A stretch of DNA of 64,000 nucleotides from Methylomicrobium sp. wino1 (GTDB lineage: Bacteria; Pseudomonadota; Gammaproteobacteria; Methylococcales; Methylomonadaceae): the NCBI RefSeq assembly GCF_003932755.1, contig NZ_CP024202.1:3968001-4032000 (forward strand). The letters run 5' to 3'. The position numbers and the translations under genes are program-made. This document shows, one piece after another, positions 17,732 through 27,002 of the stretch; the first letter of the stretch is position 1; every line of letters begins with the position of its first letter. The notes beneath the pieces were generated by a model, which was not told the origin of the DNA, did no database searches, and was given only the letters and a program-made list of their open reading frames with translations.

Positions 17732-18334
17732 TTAATTTTCATTCTGCATCGCGCTGGCTTGTTGCTGTAAATAATTCAGCACATCTTCGTTTTCGACTCG
17801 TTTGTAAATCATTTCGACCGGTATGCGGCAATCGATTGATTCTATATGTATTTCATCACCCATGAAATAGTGTTCCGATCGCCAATGATTGTTCCGTCGG
17901 CATATTTCCACGTCGACAAAGTCTTATTCTATGACGACGTATTCTTGCAAACTTGCCAAGCTTTGATAGGCTTGTCTTTTTAACGTTTGATCGATTTTTC
18001 GGGTCGCTTTCGATAAGACTTCGACGATGAGTATCGGCGCATCGGTAACGCCGTAGTCGTTGCCCTGATGATTACAGACGACCAGTACATCAGGATAATA
18101 GAAATCTTCTGCGACTTGTACTTTCATATCTGATGCGAACGGCTCGCAAGGCGTTTTTCTTAATTTTGCATGGAGAGCGCTGAGTATATTGGCGACAATG
18201 CGATTATGATTGGTGCTCGCGCCGGCCATCGCATAGACTTGGCCGTCGATGCATTCGTGTTTGATTTCGCTGTGCAGTTCGCCTTCCAGATAATCTTGTA
18301 TCGATACTGAGTCGATCTTGTATTTCAGGTTCAT
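17732..18334 (-). pseudogene. Uma2-family nuclease (copy 1), interrupted by an ochre codon
   Basis: The sequence matches the intact copy at 20162-20764 along its whole length. ELHSEIKHECIDGQVYAMAG, ASDMKVQVAEDFYYPDVLVV and PILIVEVLSKATRKIDQTLK are present; PD...E-x-V is the PD-(D/E)XK-like catalytic signature. At codon 137 the intact copy has CAA (in VIEQDFVD) and this copy has TAA. The remaining about 63 codons are otherwise intact. The first 136 residues include the catalytic acidic residues, so a shortened protein might fold, but loss of function is more likely. Confidence 0.85.
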
Positions 18335-18388
18335 ATTCGTTGTACCTCTTTTTATTCGTCGCTCCCAATAACTGTATTCCGCACCTCA

Positions 18389-19945
18389 TTATGCCGATGT
18401 TTCTACGTCGAAGCCTACAACAGTTCGGCTGTCTTTGCTGAATTCTACGCCGATTAGGTGGATCGGTTGATTCGCGCTACGGTATTTGTCGGCGTAGCGT
18501 TTATCTATCAACTGCTGCAAGGCTTTGCCTTCCGGCACCAATTCGACGACTTTGAATTCGAACAGGTAGATTTGTTCGTTGAAACGGACCGTCATGTCGA
18601 TCCGGCCTTGATGTGTGACGTCTTCCAAGATGATGTCCAAACCCAGCGCCGCGATATGGCTGTAGAATACGCTGGCGTAAAAACCTTCGTATTGCGCGAT
18701 CGGGTTGTTCCGGTACCAATCGTTCGGGATGCTCGCATAGAGGCTTTCGAAATGGGTTTTCAAGCCAGCGCAATCGTTCGCGTAGAGTAGATCGTAAAGC
18801 CGGCTTTCCAGTTCGCTGGCGCGCCCCGGATTGCCTATCAGCACTTTGATTAGTGCATCGTTTAGCGCGCTTTTGACTTCTAAATTCGGGTAACCGAGCG
18901 TGTATTCGATCCGTGCGCCGATGGTTCGACTGCCGGCAAAGGTCAAGTATCCGGTTTGCCAGAGTAAGGCTTCGGTGGCGATATTTTCGACGTCGAATGC
19001 GGACAGTAAGGCGATATCGCCTCGTATATGCTCTAGGGTCGGAAGATAAAATCCTCGCTCGGTCAATACGTCGATCAAGAACGTCGGCGTGCCGGTTTCG
19101 AACCAGTATGGTTTGAATTCTCGGGTGTTGAATAGCAGTAGTAGATCGAACGGGTTATATACCGCTTCGCCGAGCCAGTTGTAGCCGTTGTACCAGTCTT
19201 GCATTTGCATTCGACCCAGTCCTTCCAGTTCCGACGCAAACACTTGATCGAGATCGTTTTCTGTGTAGCCGCAGAGCGCGGAGTAGCGCTTGTCGACGGT
19301 GATGTCTTGTAGGTTGTTCAGTCCGGAAAATAAGCTGACTTTGCTAAATTTCGATACGCCGGTTAGAAACGCAAAGCGAATATGGGCATCGGAATCTTTG
19401 ATAACCGAGTACAGATTGCGCAGACCATGACGGATTTCTGTGGCTAATTCCGGTTGGGTGATGTTATCTAGTATCGGTTTATCGTATTCGTCGATCAACA
19501 CGACGACTCTTTCGCCCGCTTTTTTGGCCGCATTTCGGATCAATTCGGCAAAATAGCCCGGTATATCGGCTTCGTCGCTGCAGTCGAGGCCGAGATTGTC
19601 TCTGTTGAGACGTAATAAGGCGCGTATGCGTGTTTCCAATTGCGCCACACTGCGCACCACGCCGCCCCCGAAGCTAATGCGAATGACGGGATTTCGCGTC
19701 GACCAATCCCATCGGTCATGACAATACAAGCCCTGAAAAAGCGTTTCGTTACCGGAAAACAATTCGTCGATCGTATCTAAAAGCAAGGATTTGCCGAAGC
19801 GGCGCGGGCGGGATAGGAAATAATGCGTGCCTTCGTCGATTAACTGCAATATATAGCGCGTTTTATCGACGTAGTAATAATCGTCTTCGCGAATCTTCTC
19901 AAAAGTTTGGATGCCGATCGGCAGTTTTTTTCGGGTCATGGGCAT
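18389..19945 (-). CDS. AAA-ATPase-like protein with C-terminal PD-(D/E)XK nuclease domain (copy 2, intact)
   Basis: The protein has 518 residues. The N-terminal half is the AAA-ATPase-like family (PF09820): PIGIQTFEKIREDDYYYVDK, Walker A-like SRPRRFGKSLLLDT, Walker B VVVLIDEYDKPI, and a sensor-like FLTGVSKFSK. The C-terminal half is the DUF1703/PDDEXK_9 domain (PF08011), with GRIDMTVRFNEQIYLFEFKV holding the D...ExK residues. The family's role is unknown; it is common in patchy accessory islands. ATG occurs at 19945 and 19939 (MPMTRKK) and both are possible starts. It lies between two Uma2 genes on the same strand. Its frameshifted twin is at 13057-14637. Confidence 0.88.
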   Translation of the reverse strand: MPMTRKKLPIGIQTFEKIREDDYYYVDKTRYILQLIDEGTHYFLSRPRRFGKSLLLDTIDELFSGNETLFQGLYCHDRWDWSTRNPVIRISFGGGVVRSVAQLETRIRALLRLNRDNLGLDCSDEADIPGYFAELIRNAAKKAGERVVVLIDEYDKPILDNITQPELATEIRHGLRNLYSVIKDSDAHIRFAFLTGVSKFSKVSLFSGLNNLQDITVDKRYSALCGYTENDLDQVFASELEGLGRMQMQDWYNGYNWLGEAVYNPFDLLLLFNTREFKPYWFETGTPTFLIDVLTERGFYLPTLEHIRGDIALLSAFDVENIATEALLWQTGYLTFAGSRTIGARIEYTLGYPNLEVKSALNDALIKVLIGNPGRASELESRLYDLLYANDCAGLKTHFESLYASIPNDWYRNNPIAQYEGFYASVFYSHIAALGLDIILEDVTHQGRIDMTVRFNEQIYLFEFKVVELVPEGKALQQLIDKRYADKYRSANQPIHLIGVEFSKDSRTVVGFDVETSA

Positions 19946-19979
19946 GATTTCGGATTTTGAATGTGTTTTTGGCAGCAGC

Positions 19980-20015
19980 GTAGGTCGGGTACCGCTAGCG
20001 TAACCCGACCTACGC
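19980..20015. repeat. strong hairpin upstream of the intact ATPase gene
   Basis: CGTAGGTCGGGT and ACCCGACCTACG pair around ACCGCTAGCGTA. It lies between the two genes of the Uma2-ATPase pair. It could act as an attenuator or as a REP-type repeat. The sequence after it (about 20069-20102) is a GCGACG-TAGGCGTCGC unit that recurs near 20790. Confidence 0.55.
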
Positions 20016-20161
20016 GGCTCTTTTAGCCAATTAGACCTCGATACCGTTTAGTGTTATCTAGCCTTTCAGGCCTCGAAATCGCGACGTAGGCGTCGCTCCC
20101 ACAAACGAACGGCAGATAATTAACCAGCCTCCTCCTTTGCAAAAGGGGGATTGACGGGGGA

Positions 20162-20764
20162 TTAATTTTCATTCTGCATCGCGCAGGCTTGTTGTTGTAA
20201 ATAATCCAGCACATCTTCGTTTTCGACTCGTTCGTAAATCATTTCGACAGGTATGCGGCAATCGATTGTTTCTAAGTGTAATTCATCGCTCATGAAATAG
20301 TGTTCCGATTGCCAATGGTTTTTTCGACGGCATATTTCCACGTCGACAAAGTCTTGTTCGATGACGACGTATTCTTGCAAACTGGCCAAGCTTTGATAAG
20401 CCTGTCTTTTTAGCGTTTGATCGATTTTTCGCGTGGCTTTGGATAAGACTTCGACGATGAGTATCGGCGCATCGGTGACGCCGTAGTCGTTGCCCTGATG
20501 ATTGCATACAACCAGCACGTCGGGATAATAAAAATCTTCGGAAACTTGTACTTTCATATCCGATGCGAACGGTTCGTAGGGTGTTTTTCTTAATTTAGCG
20601 TGGAGAGCGCTGAGTATATTGGCGACGATGCGATTATGATTGGTGCTCGCGCCGGCCATCGCATAGACTTGGCCGTCGATGTATTCGTGTTTGATTTCGC
20701 TATGCAATTCGCCTTCCAGATATTCTTGTGTCGTAACCGAGTAGATTTTGTATTTTAGATTCAT
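20162..20764 (-). CDS. Uma2-family endonuclease-like protein (copy 2, intact)
   Basis: The protein has 200 residues (MNLKYKIYSVTTQEYLEGEL...). The Uma2/DUF820 fold (PF05685) is recognised by HEYIDGQVYAMAGAS, FYYPDVLVVCNHQG and ILIVEVLSKATRKIDQTLK, the PD-(D/E)XK-type catalytic core. AGGAG sits just upstream of two adjacent ATG codons (20767 and 20764); I use the second because copy 1 starts there. Uma2 proteins are multicopy in many bacteria and their role is unknown. It heads a two-gene unit with the downstream ATPase-nuclease gene. Confidence 0.88.
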   Translation of the reverse strand: MNLKYKIYSVTTQEYLEGELHSEIKHEYIDGQVYAMAGASTNHNRIVANILSALHAKLRKTPYEPFASDMKVQVSEDFYYPDVLVVCNHQGNDYGVTDAPILIVEVLSKATRKIDQTLKRQAYQSLASLQEYVVIEQDFVDVEICRRKNHWQSEHYFMSDELHLETIDCRIPVEMIYERVENEDVLDYLQQQACAMQNEN

Positions 20765-20843
20765 CATTGCTGCTCCTATTTTTGTTGATCGCGACGTAGG
20801 CGTTGCTCGCACAGGCTTTTCCGCTGTTTCCCAAGCTAGAGAG

Positions 20844-20861
20844 CACTACCATTAAGTTAAG
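20844..20861. repeat. solo end of the CACTGCC repeat family
   Basis: CACTACCATTAAGTTAAG matches the terminal repeat of the 14946-15124 element at 17 of 18 positions. No opposite end is found before the sulfatase gene. The following sequence is a fragment of another repeat family, GTCATTCCGCCA. Confidence 0.65.
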
Positions 20862-20950
20862 GGTAACTCGTCATTCCGCCATGGATGGCAGGCTTTTGAA
20901 GCACATTCGATTCTGAATGCCAGCATTAACTTTCACAGCTTCTAGGACCT

Positions 20951-22987
20951 TCAATGCAGATGCATATAAACCTGAGCACTTGGAAATTTCGTCCGTTGCC
21001 GGTATTCAAACTCATGCCATTTTAAATTTTCCCATCTGCGAATGATATTAGTCATGCGCTCTTTTTGCTGAGGCTCTTCCAACCAATCTTGATAGGGTTT
21101 CCATTGCTGTAGTTCGCTCAGAAACGCTTGTTCCGATCGGAAATCGAATACGATCCGGTCATCGCCGAATTTAACATGCCCGATGAGTGCCGGCAGTTTT
21201 AAGTTACCGACTAATTGGAAAACGTTTTTTTCTTGGTCGAGCCATTGGTTCGGCAGTCCGAATGCCGATCGAATCGCCATTTCGGCGACATCGATCTGTC
21301 CTATCGCTTCTTGTACTTCTATGTTGGGATCGTTGAATACGAGCGGTATATGCGTTTGCGCGTCGTTGATCGCATGACCGTGTCCGAGAAATCCGTCTTC
21401 AAATAACGATTCGCCGTGATCGCCTAATATGACCAATGTGGTTTGATCGTAGAGATGATTGCTTTTGAGCATTTCGACCACCTGCCCGACCGCCCAGTCG
21501 GCATTAGCTATCGCATTCCAATAGGTTTCGGCGACTCTTTCGCGATTTTCCGCCCGGATTTCCGGCCGTGGAATGAAATCGTCGATTAAGATTTTCTGCA
21601 TGTTCGGATGGGAGTACGGAAAATGCGCCGCCTGAAAGTTGATGTAGATAAATTGCGGCTTATCTAATTCGAGCTCGTTGACGCGTTGTTGAAATTGCGC
21701 TACGACACGTTCTTCGCTGAGTCTCAGGCTGCCGGGGTCTTTGCTGGGAAACACCCGGTCCTTAATTGCCGTGCGCGCGTCGAATAAATAAACGCCTGTG
21801 TTGATCATCCCGGTGTTTTTTGCAATGTCGCCGAACGATTCGTCTTGACCGGAAATGATCGAGATCCCGTAACCGGATTTTTGCAAATAATCGATCAAGC
21901 GGATGTGGTGATCGTGCTGTATCAATTCGCGGTTGAATATCGCCATCAACGAGGTGGTAGTGTAGCCGGTATGGCTGTAAGCGTAATCGACCGAGGTTCC
22001 GGTACGGGCGATTTCGCGCAATACCGGCGCAACGTAGCGACCATTGAGCTTCTTGTTCAACAGGTCGAATCGTGCGGTTTCTAAAACTATCAAAACAATG
22101 TGTTTTCCCGCCCGCGGTTCGATAGTTCGCAAGGGGTCCGGATTAAGCGGCATCAATACAGCATCGCCCATGATGCCGTCTTCGTCGATTCGATTGCCGG
22201 GAATATCCATGGCGCCGGGATAAATCCACGCATCGAATAATGCAGGATCTTTAGGATAACCGAAGAGACCGTAGCCGTCCCGGTCGAAGTCGGTCAGTGT
22301 ATCTAAGACCGCGCTAACCAGATGATAAGAGGTCTTTTTTTGCAAGCCGTAGCGAAGATAATGGTTTTCGGAAATAAAATAGGTCAAAAAGGGGGTAATT
22401 ACACCGAGCGTTATCAATAAACGTTTGAATGTTTTAGTATCGGTACTTTGTTGGTGGTAGTCTCGAACGAATTCATGATTGGTTAATAATCTGGCAATCA
22501 CGATAAATACGATGATAATAACGGCCATGATACCGACAAACAAAGCGATTTCGTTAGAGGCATAGAGCAAGCCTTCCCTCAGGCTGCCCCCGCCCAAGTT
22601 TCTAATGATTTGATAATTGATTGTGTCGTTAAAATAGGACAGGACCTTGAACTTGAGTCCGAGCCAAATCCCCATTGCTAGCAGTACGATGACCGTGAAG
22701 CCGTAATAAATGATGATGCCGAATTTATTGAGCCGGTCGGCGGTATAAAACCAAAGGCTGGCTAGTATGCCGCAGAGGAAAAAGTCGTACCAAAGTGTAA
22801 GTAGTAAAAATATAGCTCTTTCGGGTAGTGTTTTGTATGAATAAGGCTGTAAGAATCCGCCGGTAAAAATATCGTATTTGACGTGCAATAACGCCAGTTC
22901 GAAAAATTGAATGACCACAACGGAAAATAGGACGACAAACGGTCTTCTGTGTCGCCAAATGAATTCTTCGATCTTCAAGAAGGGCAT
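20951..22987 (-). CDS. membrane-anchored sulfatase / phosphoglycerol- or phosphoethanolamine-transferase-like protein
   Basis: The protein has 678 residues. The first about 235 have five membrane segments. The periplasmic domain has the alkaline-phosphatase-superfamily metal sites: HIVLIVLETARFD at the start, SHTGYTTTSL where the nucleophile Thr/Ser is expected, VILGDHGESLFEDGF and HGHAIND. The layout is that of LtaS/EptA-type transferases. An unusual insert before the catalytic domain (about residues 240-280) has a calcium-loop-like DFDRDGYGLFG and NRIDEDGI, reminiscent of EF-hand or thrombospondin-3 repeats. The substrate is unknown; it may decorate surface glycan or lipid. Confidence 0.8.
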   Translation of the reverse strand: MPFLKIEEFIWRHRRPFVVLFSVVVIQFFELALLHVKYDIFTGGFLQPYSYKTLPERAIFLLLTLWYDFFLCGILASLWFYTADRLNKFGIIIYYGFTVIVLLAMGIWLGLKFKVLSYFNDTINYQIIRNLGGGSLREGLLYASNEIALFVGIMAVIIIVFIVIARLLTNHEFVRDYHQQSTDTKTFKRLLITLGVITPFLTYFISENHYLRYGLQKKTSYHLVSAVLDTLTDFDRDGYGLFGYPKDPALFDAWIYPGAMDIPGNRIDEDGIMGDAVLMPLNPDPLRTIEPRAGKHIVLIVLETARFDLLNKKLNGRYVAPVLREIARTGTSVDYAYSHTGYTTTSLMAIFNRELIQHDHHIRLIDYLQKSGYGISIISGQDESFGDIAKNTGMINTGVYLFDARTAIKDRVFPSKDPGSLRLSEERVVAQFQQRVNELELDKPQFIYINFQAAHFPYSHPNMQKILIDDFIPRPEIRAENRERVAETYWNAIANADWAVGQVVEMLKSNHLYDQTTLVILGDHGESLFEDGFLGHGHAINDAQTHIPLVFNDPNIEVQEAIGQIDVAEMAIRSAFGLPNQWLDQEKNVFQLVGNLKLPALIGHVKFGDDRIVFDFRSEQAFLSELQQWKPYQDWLEEPQQKERMTNIIRRWENLKWHEFEYRQRTKFPSAQVYMHLH

Positions 22988-23694
22988 GGATTGTGTGGTT
23001 TAATAATTTTGTTGGGAGCTTGTGATTAGGATTTTAGGTTGTTTTTTTGAATCAATCTAAAAATGCGTCGTGACATACCGTTCTGCCGGAGCTAAGGAAT
23101 AAGGATAAAATAACACCGGCAAATGGTTCCCGCACTCTTGGTGGGAAACCAGGTAGGATTGCTTTAGCGTCCCGAACCGCAGAGCGTCACTGCCATTAAG
23201 TTAAGGACTTTTCCGTTCGCCCTAAGTTTGTCGAAGGGCGAGCTGAAAAGTCCGACTCGATAAATTAAGCCGTCCGTGGTTCGACAGGGCTCTTCTGAGC
23301 TTAACCGAAGGGCTCACCACGAACGGCTTAACTTAATGGCAGCAATGCGCAAAGCGTGGAAACGATGGATACATTCACTCCCTCTGAAACAGGACGGTGA
23401 TACGGCATCAAAAGCCTAAGTAACTTCGTGCCTATTCTTAAGTCAAAATAATTGTTCGCTCCTTCCTAAGCTCTAGCTTGGGAAGCAAAAACCGGAAGCT
23501 ATAGCTTCCGGAAACCTGCCCGACCAATTGAGTTTGGCTTAGCGGTAACCTCTGCATGCGAAGAACATTATAGATTCTTTTTCACTTGTATCGCGAAGCT
23601 AGAGCTTCACGTATTGGTTGCTCGAGTTGGAGCTGGGAAAACAGCAGTTACCATTCAACCGCTCTGTTTTGATTCATGGTATAAATTGGTTCGT
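22988..23694. other. 707-bp intergenic region filled with repeats
   Basis: Besides the 23188-23342 element, this gap contains a GGTTCCCGCA/TGGGAAACC hairpin (about 23124-23150), a perfect 20-nt palindrome starting CCGGAAGCTA (23492-23511), and a CGAAGCTAGAGCTTC unit (about 23592-23608) that recurs at 42489. I see no gene. The frame that runs into the acyltransferase from 23614 is repeat-derived. Confidence 0.55.
23188..23342. repeat. 155-bp inverted-repeat element, family CACTGCC, different interior
   Basis: The left end is CACTGCCATTAAGTTAAG (23188-23205). The right end is CTTAACTTAATGGCAG (23327-23342), 16 of 18 positions. The interior holds TTCGCCCT/AGGGCGA and CCGTGGTTCGA/CCACGAACGG palindromes and is unrelated to the interior of 14946-15124. 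Confidence 0.72.
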
Positions 23695-24777
23695 ATGATA
23701 CAGGCTCCCCACTTTTCAAAAGATCAAACACTGGCTTTAAAAGGCGTCGGCATCCTGTTAATTATTTTGCATAATTTTTTCCATAATTTGTCGCCGACGA
23801 TCGGAGAAAACGAGTTTTCCTTCTCCATTGCATCATCTTCCAATTTTCATCATACGCTTCGGCTTCACCCTGCCGAGTTTTTTCGTGCCGTTTTCACCTA
23901 TTTCGGCCATTACGGTGTCCAGATATTCGTTTTTTTCAGTGCTTATGGCTTAACCAGAAAATACATTAAACAACCGCTAGTTTATAGCGAATTTATAAAA
24001 AGACGAATCTTCAAGATTTATTTTTCCTTTCTGCTCTGTCTTGCCGTTTATATCGTTTTGGGTTTGTTGAAAACCCATTTAATGAACGACAGCAAGGTTC
24101 TTTACTGGGACAGCCTGCTTTGGAAAGCGTTATTGGTGTCTAATTTCATTCCCGGACAAGCGCTTATGCCGGTTGGCCCTTGGTGGTTTTTACCGTTTAT
24201 TTTTCAGTTTTATCTGGTTTACCCGTTCTTTTTGAAGTTATATCAAAAATTCGGAGCACCATTTCTTTTTGCTACCTTTGTACTCTTTACTTGCCTGGAA
24301 TGGTTCTTTAACCCGGTTTTAATGGACTACCACCTAAACCTGAATTACATAGTATTTGGCCATGCATCGGTCATTTGCTTGGGGGTTTATTTAGGATCAC
24401 AAGAAAATATTAAAATTCCCGTCATTTGTGTCGTCTTGTCCTTGATGTTGTTTGTACTGGCATCGGTCAATCACCTTGCCTGGCTTATTTCCGATCTGGC
24501 TTTTACGGTTTTGATTTTGACTTTTTTCTTATGGATCTTCAAAACTCGATTGCAGCTATCAATCCTAATGGCCTTGCTTGTTTTCTTCGGCGATCTTTCA
24601 TTCCATTTATTTATGGTCAACGGTTTTTTGAGAACGCCTTTTCATCTTATTGCCGAAGCCTATAATCTTTGGTGGGTCGATAATTTAACGGCTTTGGCTA
24701 GCCTGCTTTTTTCCACGCTTTTTGCGTTTGGCTTGAGCTATTTCGACAAAAGACTTCGCGTTGTTTTTGGATTATGA
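23695..24777 (+). CDS. acyltransferase family 3 membrane protein (OafA/NolL-like)
   Basis: The protein has 360 residues with about ten hydrophobic membrane spans. The family start is seen as FSKDQTLALKGVGILLIILH, then YFGHYGVQIFVFFSAYGLTRKY, typical of Acyltransferase_3 proteins that O-acetylate sugars or peptidoglycan. The frame is open from 23614, but that upstream part is repeat sequence, so I use ATG 23695. TATAAA lies 15 bases before it. It stands alone between repeats, with no operon partner. Its substrate is unknown, but the surface-glycan genes nearby make O-acylation of a polysaccharide plausible. Confidence 0.8.
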   Translation: MIQAPHFSKDQTLALKGVGILLIILHNFFHNLSPTIGENEFSFSIASSSNFHHTLRLHPAEFFRAVFTYFGHYGVQIFVFFSAYGLTRKYIKQPLVYSEFIKRRIFKIYFSFLLCLAVYIVLGLLKTHLMNDSKVLYWDSLLWKALLVSNFIPGQALMPVGPWWFLPFIFQFYLVYPFFLKLYQKFGAPFLFATFVLFTCLEWFFNPVLMDYHLNLNYIVFGHASVICLGVYLGSQENIKIPVICVVLSLMLFVLASVNHLAWLISDLAFTVLILTFFLWIFKTRLQLSILMALLVFFGDLSFHLFMVNGFLRTPFHLIAEAYNLWWVDNLTALASLLFSTLFAFGLSYFDKRLRVVFGL

Positions 24778-24941
24778 CTCGCTATCGAAAAAGCGGCCGC
24801 GACGGCGGTGTTTTCTGAGTCTATTGAGCGTTGAGGCTGGCTTATTCTCTGTTCGAGACTGGCTTACCGGAAGAATTAGAGGTATCCAAGCTTTAACATT
24901 ATGTTTCAAGATTCGGACTTGCCTGTTTGACATCAAAGACC

Positions 24942-25026
24942 GATGTATTCGTGTTCGATTTTGCTAGGCAACTCGAATTTCAGATCATCTTGCATGGATA
25001 GAGTGGATTTTATATTCGAGGTTAAT
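24942..25026 (-). pseudogene. fragment of a third Uma2-type gene (5' end only)
   Basis: Read on the minus strand from 25026, the sequence gives (I)NLEYKIHSIHA and then, after a one-base shift, QDDLKFELPSKIEHEYIG. This aligns with MNLKYKIYSVTTQEYLEGEL...KHEYIDG of the intact Uma2 genes. The ATG is replaced by ATT, and nothing of the catalytic part follows. It lies in a 440-bp gap (24778-25217) that otherwise contains only a GTCATTCCGCCAGGGATTG repeat at about 25107-25126. Confidence 0.6.
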
Positions 25027-25217
25027 GACGCAATCTCGTTGGTAAGCATTGAGCTCCTCTCAATGTCCTTCAGGTACTTTCATATTTCAGAAAATCTTAA
25101 AATTTCGTCATTCCGCCAGGGATTGACGGAATCCAGGGCCAGGGATGGCAAGCTTTCGACATTGTCTGACCATTCATGGGGCGCCAAGACGATTCTTAAA
25201 AAAGCAACGCTCAAGAA

Positions 25218-26867
25218 TCAATCTTTTCCAATCCATACCGAATCAAGATTATGCGTTCTTTTTACCCTCGCCGCATAAGCGGAAGCCTCATCCCGGCTCT
25301 TAAATCCGGAAACCGATAACCTATACCAAGTTTGACCTTTAACTTGCACCGGAATAACTTTGGTCGGTACTCCCTGCTTTGAGAATTCAGCGGCTTTTCT
25401 ATTAGCGTACCAGTCTTGCTTAAACGAAATAAGGTTCACTGACCAACTGGCAGATTTTGCTGTGACTCTTGACGAACTTCGTCTTACCGGGGCTGACGGT
25501 TTGCTTACCGCTTTTTTGACTGGCGGAGCGGTCGCCTTAGCAAGCTTCTTTTCCAATTCTTTAATTCTAGCTTCCAATGCCGCTACTTGATTGGTCTCGT
25601 TAGTAACATCGGATACCGGCGGTGAGCCCTCCTCTTGTTCGATTTTCTTTTCAGTATCGGTCGGTGTTGCCTCAGTTGTGCTTGTCGCTTCCGTTTCGGC
25701 AAGCTTTGGTGTTAACGGTGTTAAAGGAATGATCTCGGTTTTATCGCCTTCAATAGATTCATCTTGAGATGCCATTGGCGCAGGGCTTGTTTGAGCGACT
25801 TCCGGCATATTATTTTTGATCAATAAAGCATTCAATTCGGCTTGATTTTCTTCCAACGTACCGATTAATTCAGTCAATGACTCGATTTCATTATCGCTTT
25901 GCAAAACCAAATAAGCGAACACGCCGGCTGTTAATAAAGCCACAACGGCAATAACCATTGCCACATAAGTAATCGTCGGTATGTTAACGACTTTGTCGAG
26001 TTGTTTTTTTAATTGGCTTTGCGCCTTAGACAATCGATCGACTTCATCGGTCTGTCCCTGGCCCATCGAAGCGCTTATTGTAGCCAATTGTTGCTTTAAA
26101 ACTTCCTGCTCGCTAAATAATTGACTGATTTGTGTCGTAATAACATCGTCAACGACTTTTTTATGGGGTGCATCCGCAGTCATCGATTCAGAGAGCACCG
26201 AAGCATCGTCATAGACCGCAAAGTCCGGCTCTGTCAGATCCGGTTCTTGTTCTACTTCTTCAGGGTCTTCCATTGCCCGAGGATTATCCTCTTCTTCCTC
26301 GAATGCTATATTCTCGTCCTGAGTCGTTGCAAATTCGTCAAATTGATCTTCCGGATCGGAAATATCGAATTCCGCTAAAGTAAAGTCATCATTATCAAAA
26401 TCTGTTTCGGGAACCGCTTCTGACTCTTCTTGTTTCGGTGGTGAAGAAACCGGGCTTGGTTCCGCTACCGGCTCTGATTCTGCAAACTCGTCGAAACCTA
26501 TTTCTGAAAATTCGTCGATTTCAGCCATGGCTGAATCTTCTGAAAGATCGACCGGCTCCGTGGATTGAACGAAATTGCTCTCTGCCCCTGAAAACTCATT
26601 TTCAGTAGTTAAATCATCGGCAAATTCATCAGTTATTTGATCTCCGACAGTTGAATCATCGGCAAATAACTCCCCGAATTCGTCTTCTTCGTCGGACAAA
26701 TCTTGCTCATCAAAAGCGCTATCCATCAATAATTTGTCGATGGCATCATCATCATTCATTAACTCATCGCTATCGATTGACGAAGCCGCATCATCGAGCA
26801 TTGAATCTAAGTCATCGGCAAAGTTTTTAGGCGATTCTGACTTTTTTTTATGTTCTGAGTCGGCCAT
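25218..26867 (-). CDS. SPOR-domain inner-membrane protein with long acidic N-terminus
   Basis: The protein has 549 residues. About 240 N-terminal residues are extremely acidic and low in complexity (repeated DEF, EFAD, SDEE). A single membrane helix (about 299-324, TYVAMVIAVVALLTAGVFAY) follows a short coiled coil. After it come a Thr/Glu-rich linker, a second coiled coil (LEARIKELEKKLAKA), and a C-terminal SPOR domain (about 470-549, WSVNLISFKQDWYANRKAAE). SPOR domains bind denuded peptidoglycan at the septum, so a cell-division or envelope role is likely. The acidic cytoplasmic tail is unusually long. It is monocistronic, with no close same-strand neighbour. Confidence 0.82.
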   Translation of the reverse strand: MADSEHKKKSESPKNFADDLDSMLDDAASSIDSDELMNDDDAIDKLLMDSAFDEQDLSDEEDEFGELFADDSTVGDQITDEFADDLTTENEFSGAESNFVQSTEPVDLSEDSAMAEIDEFSEIGFDEFAESEPVAEPSPVSSPPKQEESEAVPETDFDNDDFTLAEFDISDPEDQFDEFATTQDENIAFEEEEDNPRAMEDPEEVEQEPDLTEPDFAVYDDASVLSESMTADAPHKKVVDDVITTQISQLFSEQEVLKQQLATISASMGQGQTDEVDRLSKAQSQLKKQLDKVVNIPTITYVAMVIAVVALLTAGVFAYLVLQSDNEIESLTELIGTLEENQAELNALLIKNNMPEVAQTSPAPMASQDESIEGDKTEIIPLTPLTPKLAETEATSTTEATPTDTEKKIEQEEGSPPVSDVTNETNQVAALEARIKELEKKLAKATAPPVKKAVSKPSAPVRRSSSRVTAKSASWSVNLISFKQDWYANRKAAEFSKQGVPTKVIPVQVKGQTWYRLSVSGFKSRDEASAYAARVKRTHNLDSVWIGKD

Positions 26868-27002
26868 GGTTGAACGGTCTCTTTATTGGAATAGTTGAAT
26901 AACATTTATTATAGTGTTTTCCGCAGCTTTTGCGATTTTGCCGCTTATGATAATTCATTCTATTCGACTACAAGCCATTCATCGCTGATGCAGCATGCCC
27001 TA

